A DNA stretch of 61,799 nucleotides from Gonapodya sp. JEL0774 (taxonomy: Eukaryota > Monoblepharomycota > Monoblepharidomycetes > Monoblepharidales > Gonapodyaceae). This document shows positions 45,512 through 57,929 of the stretch, piece after piece; position 1 is the first letter of the stretch, and every line of letters starts with the position of its first letter. The position numbers and the translations under genes are program-made. A model generated the notes under the pieces. That model made no database searches. It was not told the DNA's origin and was given only the letters and a program-made list of their open reading frames with translations. The stretch covers positions 112,619-174,417 of the forward strand of contig JADIIX010000038.1 of NCBI GenBank assembly GCA_027604505.1, given 5' to 3'.

Positions 45512-48248
45512 TCATGGATTTCTTGCTTGCTGGAGCGGGCTTACAACCTTACGCTTCTTTTGCGGTATCTCCTCCCAAATCTCTCCCGCAGCTTTCGCCT
45601 TGGCCTCTGCCTCCCACTCCCGTCTAAACCTGGCGAGTTCATCTTCTATCACTGGCGCCATAGCAGGGGTGTCCATGGCTGTGTGCGACGTGTACAAGGC
45701 CGATGTGTGGATTTGCTCGGTTGCTTTCTTGAGACCCAACCCCCAGTGTCCAGTTTCTGACTGAACCCACACCACCTCCATGTCCTCTAAATCATCTTCA
45801 TCATGAGTGAACATTGCATTGGCTCAGGATGACCTTGTGCGACATTGCTTGGCAGAGTGACTTTCCTTTTTGATTGCCCCGAAGCTCGGCGGGTGACCTT
45901 TCCGTTGACCTCAGATTCAGGCCTAGCGGTGTCCTCGAGATTCTCTGTGGCTGTAGGGTTCGGGGTGATTGTGATTGCCCTGCGTCCACTCAGTAAGGTG
46001 GGGCCTTTGACGTGCCTTCCCACAACCTCCAGCAAGTCGACTCCTGTGAGGACGGAAATCCGATCAACCGCTGAAAAGGAGAGGCCAAACTCGCTCAGCA
46101 CGCTAAGAAGGTAACGGCGGGTCGCTGGTGTGGTTTCCAAAGTTTGATCGGTAGGGTCGATGGGACTGGGTTTCTCCTCCGGACTTGGGCTTCCTGACGG
46201 GAAACTTTTACGAGACTGCTGCACTCCACTCTCTTGACCACACATGCCTTGTGATAGAGCACTGATGTCACACACAGTCGCCTCTGCTGACGACTCTGCG
46301 TCTGCGATTGCCTTGCCATCATTCGGCGACAGCACGATTTGGTTTGGAAGGTTGAAGTTCTCTTCGTGATCTGAAATCATGTCCATTATGTCCATGGGAC
46401 CACTGCCGTTGTCTTCATAGTCTGCAGAGGGGTTTTGTGGATCGTCGGGAAACTATGGAAGATCTCCACCAGACCGACGCTCATCCATGGCCCGATTCAC
46501 AACTCGCATGAGCACCAGAAGCGCATCTTGAAACGTGACGGAGAGTTCTTTGTGTGCTTCTCGCTCCGCTACGAGTTGGACAATTCGCTTAAGGACCGAC
46601 AAGGGGGAACGGCACGGGCGGAACAAGTTGAAGGATTCAGTATTGGAATACACAACAAAGAAACCTGGTGTTTCAAAAACCACAGCGAGTTGTACACTCA
46701 CCTTTCTTAGAACGTTATTCTGCTTGCGAAGGGATTCACTGTTCTTGGGTTGTCTAATCTTATTGGATGCCGCCAACGCCACTTCAGGGCGCTTCGTTGC
46801 CGGCAGCTTCGATAACTTTGCGATACCACTGTCACGTTTCTTGGTGGTTTTCGATGGCGCTGATCGCCTTGGTGGTGGCATAGTACGTCTTGGGAGGGCG
46901 GGCGCTATAGGTATTTTCACTGTGCATTGCTGATGCCCGAACATCACGACAGAAGTGCCTCCTGCAGCAATCTGAACGCTGTAAGGATCTGGACCCGGAC
47001 GCACATTGATGATTTTGGGCTTCACTGACTTGGGCATCACCGCCTCAGAGTCCGATTCGGAATCAGAGGACGAACCTGATTGACGCTGCTGCAGCCTCTC
47101 GGCAACATCTGCTGCAAATGCAGCGAGGCCAAGGTCATTGACACTCCTCCCGTGCTTGTTGGACCTCGATGGAGCAGTTGCACTGAGGTTCGGACGAGTC
47201 TTCTGTGGTGGTGGAAGAGCGGATCCTACCGGCGACAAGTACGAAAGAGCCGGTGAAGCATCTTGCGGCACCGAGGGCAACCTCACTGTTAGTCTTGGTC
47301 GGTTGACCAGCCCAGCCGATAATGGAGGGGCAGTCGCTTCTGCCGCTGCAGGACTTGTTGCCGAGGGCCACGAAGTCGCTCCAGGTCCACTGTGCACAGA
47401 TTGCGTAGGAGCGAGCATATCCTTTTTTTTGCGTTTGATTTCCTGTAGGCTTGCTCGAATATCGTTCGTCATTATACCCACCACCGTCACGATGTGCCCG
47501 TCTTGCGTCTGAGCCAGAAGTCACACCCGGACCCATCACCAATGCACTCTTGCATCGGTGACTTCAATGTTCCAGACCGCGCAGGTGAAACTTCACCCTG
47601 CCGCTCAACTACGAGTACCTTCCCGACAACAATCTCCTTTCGTGAGACAAGCTGCTGCTGTGGCTGCACCTGCGTGACAGCAAGTACCGCGGTAGCAGAG
47701 CCCGCAGCCACATCGGGAGTTGTATGGATTGGCCGTTTCGCAGATGAATTGCCGGCAGGAACGATTGAATGCAGCGTTGGCTGTGCAGCGTTTCTGGCAG
47801 GCTTGGCGGCGACGGAGGCAGAGCTCGACGTAGACATGAGTTTACCTTGTGAAGTTTGATACAAGTCCATTTTCTGCTCTGTATGAGGTGAATGGCGCGG
47901 AGGCGAGAGACTTGTGGGTCCAGATGGAAGTACAGTCTGATGAGCGGCGGTAGCTGTAGCAGCCGAAATGGAATAATACTGAGCCATCTGACTCTGATAA
48001 TTGGGCTGTGCCCAATAGTGTTCAAGCTTTCGGGAATCGAATTGGTAGGTGTTGTAGGAGTCTTGACCAAAACCCTGGGCACTTGGGTTGGTATTCGAGG
48101 CAGGAAAACCTTGGGGTAACAGAGCGAACTGGAATGACATTGGTTGAGTTGTAAGGGCCGGAGTATGCAAAGCGCCGACACCTTGCGGGATCGGGACAAC
48201 CTGCGGAGACGTGGAGTCAGTCACACGATAGTGCTTGGCTGTGGTCAC
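45512..48248 (-). CDS. Unrecognised, largely disordered nuclear protein
   Basis: Several long minus-strand frames clearly belong to one gene, but not all junctions could be fixed. The 5' part (about 48248-47540) is Gln/Pro/Ser-rich. The next part (to 46700) contains GHIVTVVGIMTNDIRASLQE, a Ser/Asp-acidic patch, and YSVQIAAGGTSVVMFGHQQC. It ends at a clear GTGAGT donor at LRK. Then come a helix HKELSVTFQDALLVLMR and a segment with RRYLLSVLSEFGLSFSAVDR (45800-46430). The final exon is 45814-45512 with EDELARFRREWEAEAKAKAA and a basic nuclear-localisation-type stretch PQKKRKVV. The first visible codon in frame is not ATG, so the start may lie in a short upstream exon or at the ATG near 48139. 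I do not recognise the family. Confidence 0.55.
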
Positions 48249-48295
48249 TGGTGAGTTCCCTTTCCTCCTTCAAGATCATTTGAATATTACAAGAA

Positions 48296-51200
48296 ATGGA
48301 GAAACGGAGCAAGACAACTGAGTATGTCATCTGCATCGATTTGTTGACGGAAGTCTTGATGCCATCACAGTATCCATCACGCTGTACCAGTATCAATGCT
48401 TACATGAACATCCATCATTTCGAGGAGCTAATGTACACTTTTCAAAGTCACGAGAATGAAGACGGATTTGATATTGACACTGTGAGTGTGTCGATCTAGC
48501 CTGTGTGACCCTGGAATCCGTGGATTGACGAAAGAGTCGTTCAGTTCCGTCGAGTCTTCCGCGAGATCCTTGGGGGAGCGCTTTCATACGACCAAATGAC
48601 GCAACTTTTCATGAAGATTGACGCGAATTCGGATGGCTGTCTTTCTTGGGACGAATTCTCTACATACATGATGATGGGTGCGATTGGAAGCGCGGACGAA
48701 AGCACCGATGTATTTGATGAGCGCATTCGACGACTACTAGGATGTCCACATCGTGATATGATCAGGAGGGTTGACTTTGTTGCACGTGAGCGCAAGTACA
48801 TGACGGTGGCTCGTGATGGGACGGTTTGTTTTTGGAGCCCCACACTCCGGCTGCAGAGGACAGTCGCCACAAAAGAGCTTTACAATGAATTTGAGGCGGG
48901 GTCGGGGACCAAAAATGGAACCAACTATTGGGTCATGGATGCCGTGTTCCTTCACGACCACGGGAAGCTGGTGGTGATCACGGACCACCGGCAGCTATGC
49001 ATATACGACGTTTTGGCCATTAAGCCGAGAGCCATCGCTGTAATAAGTCCACTGGAAGATAACCCTCTGTGTGTTTCATATCATCGTGAGTTCATCAGTG
49101 TCGAAGCATGTTGATTCATGACATGATTAGGAGACACCCGCAAAACGCCCTGTCTCAATTCAGCACGGTACGACGACGAAAGAGATCTTATGCTCTTTGG
49201 TGACGATGGAGGCTTCGTGAATGTTTTATCATTCACTCGAAAATTTTTCATCGAATCCTCAGCCGATGGCCGACCAAATGTGATCGACCCTGCAAAGCTC
49301 GGTCGCAAGGACAGCCTCGAAGTCAACAACATATCATTGTCACGGCGCAAGGTTCATAGTGAATGGGTCCAGAAGGTTTGCTTTCTGGCCGAAATGAATG
49401 CTTTTATCTCGTGCGCACCGGAGAACTCGAAGTCACTCGTCATTGGGGACATGGATAGGAAAGCCGAACGCTACATACATGCTCCCAAGGGTATTAATTG
49501 CTTTGAGTACTGCAGAAGACCAAGCTTTCTTGTGACTGGTGGAAGGGACAAGGTTATGTGAGCGATTGCGTTACTGTAATTAACCAACTTCCGCAAACCA
49601 AATAACTATTTCAAAGCCGTCTTTGGAATCCATATGTTCTTTCGAAACCTGCCGGAACTCTGTACGGACACAATTCTTCGGTGACGCAGGTCCTTGTTAA
49701 TCAAGACGAATCGCACATCATATCTCTTTCTGAAGACAAGATCATCAAAGTCTGGAACGCTCGCAACATGACTTGCCTCCAGACACTCACGGATAAGGTA
49801 CCGCATCGTCCAGAAAATGTCATCTCGACTTTGTACTTCGATTCCATAAATCGCAGATTGCTTTGTGGCAGTAACAAGTTGGAGACCTTCTCGGTAAGCC
49901 GTCTTAAAATCTTCAGTTATGTACTTGACGTTTAGCTTGCTGCGTGGCGTGTGGGTGCGTTTGCGGGGCCTCAAGCTTTTCAGGAGCAATCGGAACCAAA
50001 TAACAAGAACCCACGACGCAAGCGTTGTTGCTGCACTCTTCAATGAAAACTTCCATCAAGTTGTTAGTGGCAGTCAAAACGGCACAGTGACCTTGTGGAA
50101 TATGGGTACGGGCGAGAAGATATTTCAGTTTCATAATCTCCACGATGGAAATGAAATCACAGCAATGTGCTTTGACAAGTCTGGTCGAAGGCTTATCACG
50201 GGAAGCCGGGATGGCAAAATTAAGGTGCGATTTCAAATTGGGCAATGCCAACTCGTCCTTCTCACAGATCCACGGTTTTCAGATGTGGAACTTCAACAAC
50301 GGTCAACTTCTCAAAGTAATGATCAAGGATGACCCAGTCGAAGTAACTGACCTCATGTACATTGAAATAGGCTCCAGCAAGTACATTGTTGCAGTCGGAT
50401 GGGACGAAATGGTTTCAGTCTTTATGGATGACCCAGGCGAGGACGAAGCGCGCCCATGCAGAGTACTTGCAGGTGAGGGTATTCATAAAGGGTGAGTCTG
50501 CATCTCAACAGTAAGTCGACAGTATCTAATACAGGCAACTCACGCGCAGACACACCGACGATATTACGTCTATTGCCTTCTCGGAACCTAACATTCTGGC
50601 GACGAGTGGCGTTGATGGGTCGATTGTCCTGTGGAATTTGGAATCCGGTCACTGTAAAGGCCAAATGCAAGAACCGTACTGTCATCTTCGTAACCCGGAA
50701 GAAAAGGCGATAGAGAAGGTGTGGACTTTCGATTTGGCAATGTAGCGACGTTCCTCATGACCTCGCTACAATTATAAGCTGTTGTTCCTCAACAATTTAA
50801 GTCCAAGTGCTCTGAATACACGGTCAACGCGGATTCCGCTGGTGTCAACTCATGCGGATGGTATTTTGCGAGTTTGGGATGTGCACGAAGCGCGAATGGT
50901 CTTTGAGGTGTGGACTTCTCATTTTCTACTGCCGTGCTGAGTGGCTGATGCTCATATCGCAGCTGGATTGCGAAATGTCGGATGGAGAGGGCCTCACCGC
51001 CATGGCGGCAAACTCAGACTCTTCAATTCTCTTGCTGGCTGGCTCAAAAGGCCATGTTCAAATGTGGGATGTTTCGAAACTACGCATTGGAGAAGGAATA
51101 TCTGTGGCTGATATGGCGAGAACGCTATCACTGACGAAGACATGGCGAGCACACATAGACACGATCAACAGGTGTGGAACCTTGCTGTACCTTGTCGATT

Positions 51201-52216
51201 ACTGCTTCATACATAATCTTGCTTCATCGCGTCGAAAAGTATCAATTACGTGGGAATGTACAGCGTGATCATAACCGCATCGCGAGATTTCACAGTCCGA
51301 GTTTGGTCGTATGATGGTTCGTCTCGCTGTCGCAAAAAGCTTTTCCAATTTACTTTGAAGTTGCCTAAGACAGGTTCTCATATCGGCATCTTCGGACAAG
51401 CAGACTCGTGGACCCTGGACGACCCAACAACTTTCATGTCAGCACCAGCCGACTTGAAGCACGACGCCATGTTTGAACAACAGCGCAGATCTCTAGCAAA
51501 AATGCATGCAGAGAAAATGAAAGAGGCCGTCATCTCAGCGTGGAAAACTTCCCCACCTCGTATGTGTCAAGATGAATGGTACGATGAGCCATCGCTCACC
51601 AAGGTTTGACAGGAACCCCAAATACCAAACCAGAGCAGCCATTTGAAACCGAGCGAGGTTTGATTCTCTTGCCAACGATAATTCGCTAATGACATTGCTG
51701 TATTGATACTTCCGCGCTCCCGACTCCTTGACCTTCTCAAAAGGGATCGTGCTCCACACAAGCGCCGGATATACGATTACTTCGGAGAACCTAGAAGAAG
51801 CTCGAGGACTTCGCCTTCGCGCCATCGAAGAGCGTGTAGTCAACAAATGGCGTGACTTCATCGCATTACGGCAGTCTGCAAGGAATTTCGCAGTGGTATG
51901 TTGTGCACAAATATCTGTCTACAAGTTCTGTCACCGTATCATCTGCCACATATAGGACGGAGATCTAGTGAAGAAAACATCAGGCAGGGTCCGTTTCTTT
52001 ACTTCAGTCGTTTTGATTGTTCTCCCCTGCGCCTCAAATGAGAGCACTTTGGTGCTGACAATACAATTTGACTTGCAGCACAAGTTCTTTACGTTTCAAG
52101 CGGTTTCATCACGCCCTTCGACCTCAACTCGGCCGTCTTCGCATAAATCAGACGGTGTGTGGAAGTCAGTGGCGTGGTTTCCATTGGACGATTGCCAGGG
52201 TCGGGAGGAGCGCTAA
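48296..52216 (+). CDS. EF-hand and WD40-repeat protein, WDR49/WDR64-like
   Basis: Multi-exon protein beginning at the ATG at 48296, or the in-frame ATG at 48401 region (MNIHHFEELMYTF). First junctions: 48296-48481, 48545-49085, 49164-49557, 49617 onwards; later borders were not all resolved. The N-terminal EF-hand region includes the loop DANSDGCLSWDEF. Numerous WD repeats follow: MTVARDGTVCFWSP, SEDKIIKVWNARNMTCLQTL, VSGSQNGTVTLWNMGTGEKI, TGSRDGKIK, TSGVDGSIVLWNLESGHCKG, GILRVWDVHEARMVFE, KGHVQMWDV and ITASRDFTVRVWSYDG. A helical C-terminus ends the protein (AIEERVVNKWRDF). EF-hand plus WD40 proteins of this layout are found in cilia and flagella; such a role here is inference. The divergent start is within 50 bases of the minus-strand gene. 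Confidence 0.75.
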
Positions 52217-52387
52217 GAACAGAACGCGAATGAAGAGGTGGAGGAGGAGTATTTCCCATCAAATGAGCGTATTTACATATTTATCCTACTTGTTGAGCCA
52301 CTCAGTAGCATATTCTCTACTCCTTCATGGCGGTGAGCTGCAGTAACACGACAACTGTTAGAACTGCAAGGAAGTAAGGCCGCACGA

Positions 52388-52988
52388 TTAACTGACCTCC
52401 ACTAAGAGTTGCCAATCTGACGGATTGTCAAGGGCCACAGACTGCTTAAGCGCTCCGATTGCATCATCTTTGCCTGATGAAAAGAAACGTAAACATGAAC
52501 AGAGCGACGAGAAGTAAAAGCGTGGAGGGTACGCAACCCACGGTTCACGGCAATGCAAGCTCGTGCCATAATTTGATACGCATTGTACTGTTATTCCCGA
52601 GACAATTTCAATTTCTCTTTTATGATCAGTTCATTCTTCGTGTTAAAATAGTTCCACTGACATTGAGCGGATCCAATTCAACAGCCTTTTCAAACGAATC
52701 AATCGCTCGAGCATAATCTTTCTTGTTGTAGAAGCCAACGCCACATCGGAACCATCCGAGAGAATTTCGAGGAACAGCACCTTCGATGCAGTCAGTTCCA
52801 AACTGATGAGCGCCGCACTGATTGCAACTAGCTCTGGGACCAAAAAATACCACACCGATTCGCAATAAGAGCCATTCCTCAGCGGTTGACTGCTTGCCAC
52901 TTGTTTTTGAATCATCCATCGAGTCCCCCGCCGACATTGGTTGAAGTGTTTGTGGTGGAGCCGTTTGAAGGCCTCGTGCTTTGGCCAT
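52388..52988 (-). CDS. TPR-repeat protein with a cysteine pair
   Basis: 152-residue protein from three exons (minus): 52988-52662, 52587-52542, 52473-52388 (459 bases, in frame). A Cys pair (SCNQCGAHQFGTDC) precedes two tetratricopeptide-like repeats. These are the segments WFRCGVGFYNKKDYARAIDS, FEKAVELDPLN and YNAYQIMARACIAVNRKDDA plus IGALKQSVALD. TPR units mediate protein-protein binding; the partner is unknown. The end is ambiguous: reading through gives VEVS and stop, while a further intron would add a short tail. It starts 101 bases from the divergent TAF1 gene. Confidence 0.65.
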
Positions 52989-53089
52989 CGGCAGCAAGTA
53001 CCTTATTGAGGCTGCATTTATTTATGTATTTACAAATGTGCTCACTCTCCGTTTCCCCTCCTTGATCTGACAGACTTAATTAATAAGGA
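52989..53089. promoter_or_regulatory. Compact divergent promoter, TPR gene / TAF1
   Basis: Only 101 bases separate the two start codons, so both 5' regions and core promoters must fit here or overlap the coding exons. The stretch is pyrimidine-rich and AT-rich near TAF1 (TTAATTAATAAGG before the ATG). Confidence 0.5.
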
Positions 53090-56000
53090 ATGGATTTTGG
53101 AGGGCTTTTCGGATCCAGACTCGAGGAAAGCGGAGACGAGGTTGAGGAGGTGTCCGAAGAGTTCCCGTCATCCGCAGTTCCCACACCATACACAGACAGG
53201 ATCGACCCTCATTTACACACCCTCGACGGAGATTACTCTCAAATACGTTTTTCTTCGCATGGGCATTCGGAGCAGACGCGATTCGGTGGAACCAGTCAGC
53301 CGATCGACCCACAGACGGAGAGTGTCCAGGCAATGCTCCATCTTCTTCGAGCGGGAAGGATTCGGTTTTCAGACTTCCTGCAGTCCACCAGGAATCTTGG
53401 TAAGACACCAGGTCCACAGAAGAAAACGATTTCGAAGAGGGGTGAGCTCAAGAAGTCCCTACGATGGGTGGTCTCAACACCATGTCAATCTCCGATGTCT
53501 ATTGCGGTTTGAATGCAGTTGCGTTCAGTGATAGGACGTACACAGTCGAACCCACTGATAAAGAGATTTTCAGCTCAGATCTTTTGGATTCAGCCTTCCC
53601 CACACAATCATATGAGGACTATTCCGAGAATGACATTATCGAAATGGCTGGCGAAGGAGACGGTGGAATGGGGGAGGTGGTGGGCAAATTTGAGGTGTTT
53701 TAAGCTCGTTTCACCTGCATTAATCGTGACACAATGCTTCCATCAGAGGGAAGATGAGAAAACTGACTCGGCTTACCCGACAACTCTACCGGATGGAGCT
53801 GTTGGACTAATGGACTGGGAGCAATCTATTATATGGGATGAAAGCGAGAACCGGGACTTGTCTGTGTTGCGTCCGTGAGCATGAATGCGAAGTAGTTCCT
53901 GTGCTCAGCTTTCATCTTTGTTCTTTCAGTGAGACCTTCTTAGGTATCCCCACAGACACCAGACCGGAAACCTTGGCGTTCCTCCCAGAAGTGGACACAG
54001 CGGAAGATTGGACAGGTCTTGTCGTATGGGAAGAACAACAGGGACCTTCAATTGAACGAAAACGCCGTATCTTATTTGAACGAGAGCTTTCGGAGGCGTC
54101 AAGAATTAAAAAATGTCCGTAAATCAATTGTTGATTTGGAATGATTGCCCGACCACGTCTATAATATCTCGAATGCGATGTTGGCAGGGAAAAGTGACAG
54201 CAACAAAACGGTGCGAGCTCTTTCCTCAAAAGTCTTGACCTGATGAGATTATTAAAGGGAGTTGTGCTGGTCGTTTTCATGATCAACAGATAGCCTTGTC
54301 GGAATCACTGGGCGCCAGTGCGAGTTTGGATCGATACAACATTGGCAACGATCGGCTCTACGAGAGCGGTTATCGTGTTAAATCGAACCGCTTCCGTCAA
54401 CCACTGGGGCAAATTACCCTATCACACGCCGTACCGGCACTAAAACTTCAGGCAAAGTCGGTGAGGAGTCAAACGTTTGTGGAAGTGGTGCTTCTTACTC
54501 CTAATGCCTGAGTCTGTGTTAGCACAAGCAATTTTTGTCGACGGCGGACAAGAGATCGTTTCATCGACCACCTTTCCGGTTGCCACTGAACACAGACCTC
54601 CAAATCGCCCATGTGAAGGGAGGGAAAAAAGGCATGATGAACCGAGATAATGGGGATCCACTGGTTAGTACGAAGGAACTTGGTCTGAAGGACGGTGTGA
54701 ATTTCGTGCTGCTTGAGTACTCGGTGAGTGTCGGAATCTTTCTTGGCAAGCAGAATGTCTCACTCTAGAAACTACAGGAAGAGTATCCGCCTTTGTTAAA
54801 TAATCTGGGAATGGCGTCTCTAATCCACCGGTACTTTAGAAAGATGGATGAAAATGATAACCAAGTACCGGAGGTGAGCTGTTGGAAGGTTGAAGCAGTT
54901 GTATCCATGCTGCGCTATCCGTCAACTTTTTGTTTGTACGGGTTTTTGCAGTCGGAGGAATATGGGAGTGTGTATGCACTGGATACTATGGATCAATCCC
55001 CATTCTTTGGCTTTGGTGATGTATCCAGGGGGGACATCGTGACAGCATTGTACAACAACATGTACCGAGCACCCATTTTCCGACATGATGTTCGAGATGG
55101 GGATTTTGTTCTTGTAAGGTACTTCAAAAATCGTTATCTCGGACCTGCGGATTGCATCTTGAGGTTCACTTTGCTGGCAAATCACCGTTTGAAGACACCG
55201 ACACCGCAGCGACAGCAAATACTTCATACGCGAGATTCCTGCAATTTTCGTAGTGGGACAGACACTCCCATCCATAGAAGTTCCGGGTCCCACATCTCGG
55301 AAAGGAGTGGGAATTCTACGAAATCGAATGCAGGTACGAAAACGACCGCTTTGGTGTATAAGGACACTATGCTTCCACTTGCATGTGCACAGGTCTTCGC
55401 CACGCGATTACAGCGTGCGAATCCTCAAGCTCCCGGATTCAAGATGGAGGTGATCGCCCGGGAGTTTACTGGCATTAATGACATGCAACTTCGCCAGAAG
55501 CTGAAAGTAATTCTTTGCAACATTCGGGTTAGTTTTTATAGCGTCTCTCACGGGATTTAACACAGGAATTCGCAAATTACAACCGGCGCGGGGAACACAG
55601 TGGTTACTGGCGAGTCAAGGAGGAGAGACTTTCGGAGGAGGAACTTCAGAAGCTTGTCTTACCCGAACAAGTAAGAATGTTGAAGGGGGATCAGTGAGCT
55701 GTGTTGCTAACCGGGTTTTGTGATGTTTGTGAGGTCTGCGCATATCAATCCATGACTGTGGGCCACCAACGTCTGCGAGACGCTGGTTATGGATACGAAG
55801 AATTTGATGATAATGAAGAAACGGAAACACAATTAGAAATTGAAGTACAGCTTGCGCCTTGGAGTTGGACGAGAAATTTCATTTCGTCGACGCAGGTGAG
55901 ACACAGTGTTATCAAAGGTTCTAGTGTCGCTGAAGCTTCCGTTTCTCAACAGCAACAGAAGTTCCTTCTACAACTGCGTGGGGAAGGAGATCCCACTGGA

Positions 56001-56926
56001 ATGGGGGAAGGGTTCAGTTTCTTACGAGGCCGAAAGGGAGATCATCAAAAACTAAGTAGGAGTCCTACAGTTCTCCACATTTCGAAGATGTCTCAAACCA
56101 GTTTGCATCAAACAAGACATAGACGAGCAAAAGGGAAAGGCACATCAGAAGATTTCACATGCGGGTTTGTGCCATCTGACAACACTCCAGCCGCAATTAA
56201 TTTTGTTGGACCAATGATATTCCAATTTAAAGAAACTCAACTTGGTTACAAGAAGGAAATTCAACGGATATGGGACGCACAGCGGAAGTCCCTCAGTGAC
56301 AAACGGGGCCCACAAATAAGGTATGTGAGACCTGAATCCTGTATAGGAAATTGCAATTTGACGTTGTTGGCAGCGAGGAGGAGGAAAATTTTCTCTACGC
56401 GGGTGAAAGTCGCAACCATCAGACAAATGCAGATCGTTGGGTTCGTGCTGGCTCCCCGACGTCACCACCTCCTATGAGCCCGAGTTACGGAGGTCCTGAG
56501 GGAAATTACTCTGATGCTGAGGAAGATGCTGCTTCGGTAGCAGAAAGTTTGACCTCAGGACTTCGGGCACGAAGCGGAAAGATCCTTGTGATAACAAGAG
56601 AAGTAGGTGACTCGGTTCACGAGTACCCGACGTGTGTTGACCTCGGGATTCCCAGTATCAAATGCAAGATGGGTCCATTCGCACGCGAACAACGGTTATT
56701 GAGGATCCGCGCATTGCAAAGTTCTACACCAAGTAAGTAAATTGTGAAGTCTTTGTTGATTGTGCTTGGATGATAATCCGCTCATTTCAGACAGCGTGAC
56801 CTAATAGAACGGTACACAGACTCTAATCGCTTCCGTACACGTATCGCTGCATTGAAAGCGGCCACTGGTCACAAGGTTTCCAAGCGGGGAGGCCGGGGCA
56901 GAGGACGGGGGAGAGGAGCTGCTTAA
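53090..56926 (+). CDS. TAF1: TAF1, largest subunit of general transcription factor TFIID
   Basis: Starts ATG at 53090 (MDFGGLFGSRLEESGDEVEE, acidic as expected for the TBP-binding N-terminus). The first exon probably ends at 53399 (GTAAGA). Recognisable segments in order: LMDWEQSIIWDE, GQITLSHAVPALKLQ, and the DUF3591 core. The core includes YPPLLNNLGMASLIHRYFRK, YGSVYALDTMDQSPFFGFGD and GDIVTALYNNMYRAPIFRHD, then MTVGHQRLRDAGYGYEEFDD, LAPWSWTRNF and LRGEGDPTGMGEGFSFLRG. A helix LGYKKEIQRIWDAQRKSLSD follows. The C-terminal part has ESLTSGLRARSGKILVITRE and ends in an RGRGRG-rich tail. No bromodomain is seen, resembling yeast rather than animal TAF1. At least eight introns; not every border was fixed. 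Confidence 0.88.
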
Positions 56927-57031
56927 TTGGAAGATAATGATGTGACATACAAACTAAAAGTTCATTGTTGTGAATATTACCCCCCCTTTCTACCTCTCTA
57001 ATCAGAGCGGACCTAGTTTAACAGAAGTGGC

Positions 57032-57836
57032 TCAGTTTTGTGAACGTCTAAACAAATGTGAATCCGACACTTCACTCACCCAATCAGGATCTTGAAGGAA
57101 TGGAATGAGAACCTTTGATCCCGTTTGGAGAAGTGGATGACCAGCAACGCTGGGGGTTCATCCCCCGTCAAAATAGCAAAGCGTCTGCAACAAATTGTAA
57201 AGAGATCACCTACATGGTCAAAAATCTCTCCAATGCTGTCCGCCTTTGCTCAATCACTGGGACCCGGAAGGATCAGGTCGATAAGTCTTCATTCAAAGTC
57301 ACACAGCACGGAATTCACCTTCGTCCGAAAATTTGTTGAATAAAACTTTCCCAGGCAGAGGTGGAATATTCACCTGGATTTCATTTACCATGGTGTATGA
57401 TCGGCAATGCTCACAGAGAGCACCACGAGCAGTCGCTCACCCGAGTTGTTTCTCGCTCCAGTGCGTCCCTGAGCCATTCAAAGTCACTATAGCGCCTCCG
57501 AACAGAAGACTGCTTGGACTTGAAGGCCGGAATATTGGTTCGGACGACGACCTCATAGTCAACGACTTTCAGGGCATTTGAACTCCCGCATCAATGCGTC
57601 CATACACCTATGAAGAAACTTACAACGTCCTCCACTGTTATCATGGTGTAATGGACTCCTGACCTCAATCTACCGCCGGCAGAGAGATGATTCAATGCTG
57701 AGCGAAACGCAGGAGGTTGGATAGTGAAACCCACCTCCAGGAAGTTTTCCGGGACCCCATAACGCTCTTCCGCTGTCTGACTTTTCAGATCAGGTCTGTT
57801 TCCAACAACCTCTGCCCATGGACGGGACGACGACAT
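57032..57836 (-). CDS. SNX3: Sorting nexin-3 (Grd19-like)
   Basis: PX-domain protein binding PI3P on early endosomes, acting in retromer-linked recycling. 162 residues, the same length as human SNX3. Exons (minus): 57836-57735, 57669-57624, 57565-57441, 57373-57319, 57256-57214, 57149-57032 (489 bases). Matches: [35 protein letters not shown] and [18 protein letters not shown] with the PI3P-binding RRYSDF, then [31 protein letters not shown] and VAGHPLLQ. The last few residues depend on whether a 32-base intron follows DPDW; reading through gives a stop at 57032. It faces ALG11 with only 93 bases between starts. Confidence 0.93.
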
Positions 57837-57929
57837 TGAAAGTTTGAAATTTCTGCACCACTGCTTAGTTGCAGGAGGTGCATATATGTGCATCAACCCT
57901 TCCCCTCAATAAATAAATTAGTTCATGCA
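57837..57929. promoter_or_regulatory. Compact divergent promoter, SNX3 / ALG11
   Basis: Start codons of SNX3 (minus) and ALG11 (plus) are 93 bases apart. The region next to ALG11 reads AATAAATAAATTAG. Both core promoters must lie here or overlap transcribed sequence. Confidence 0.5.
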
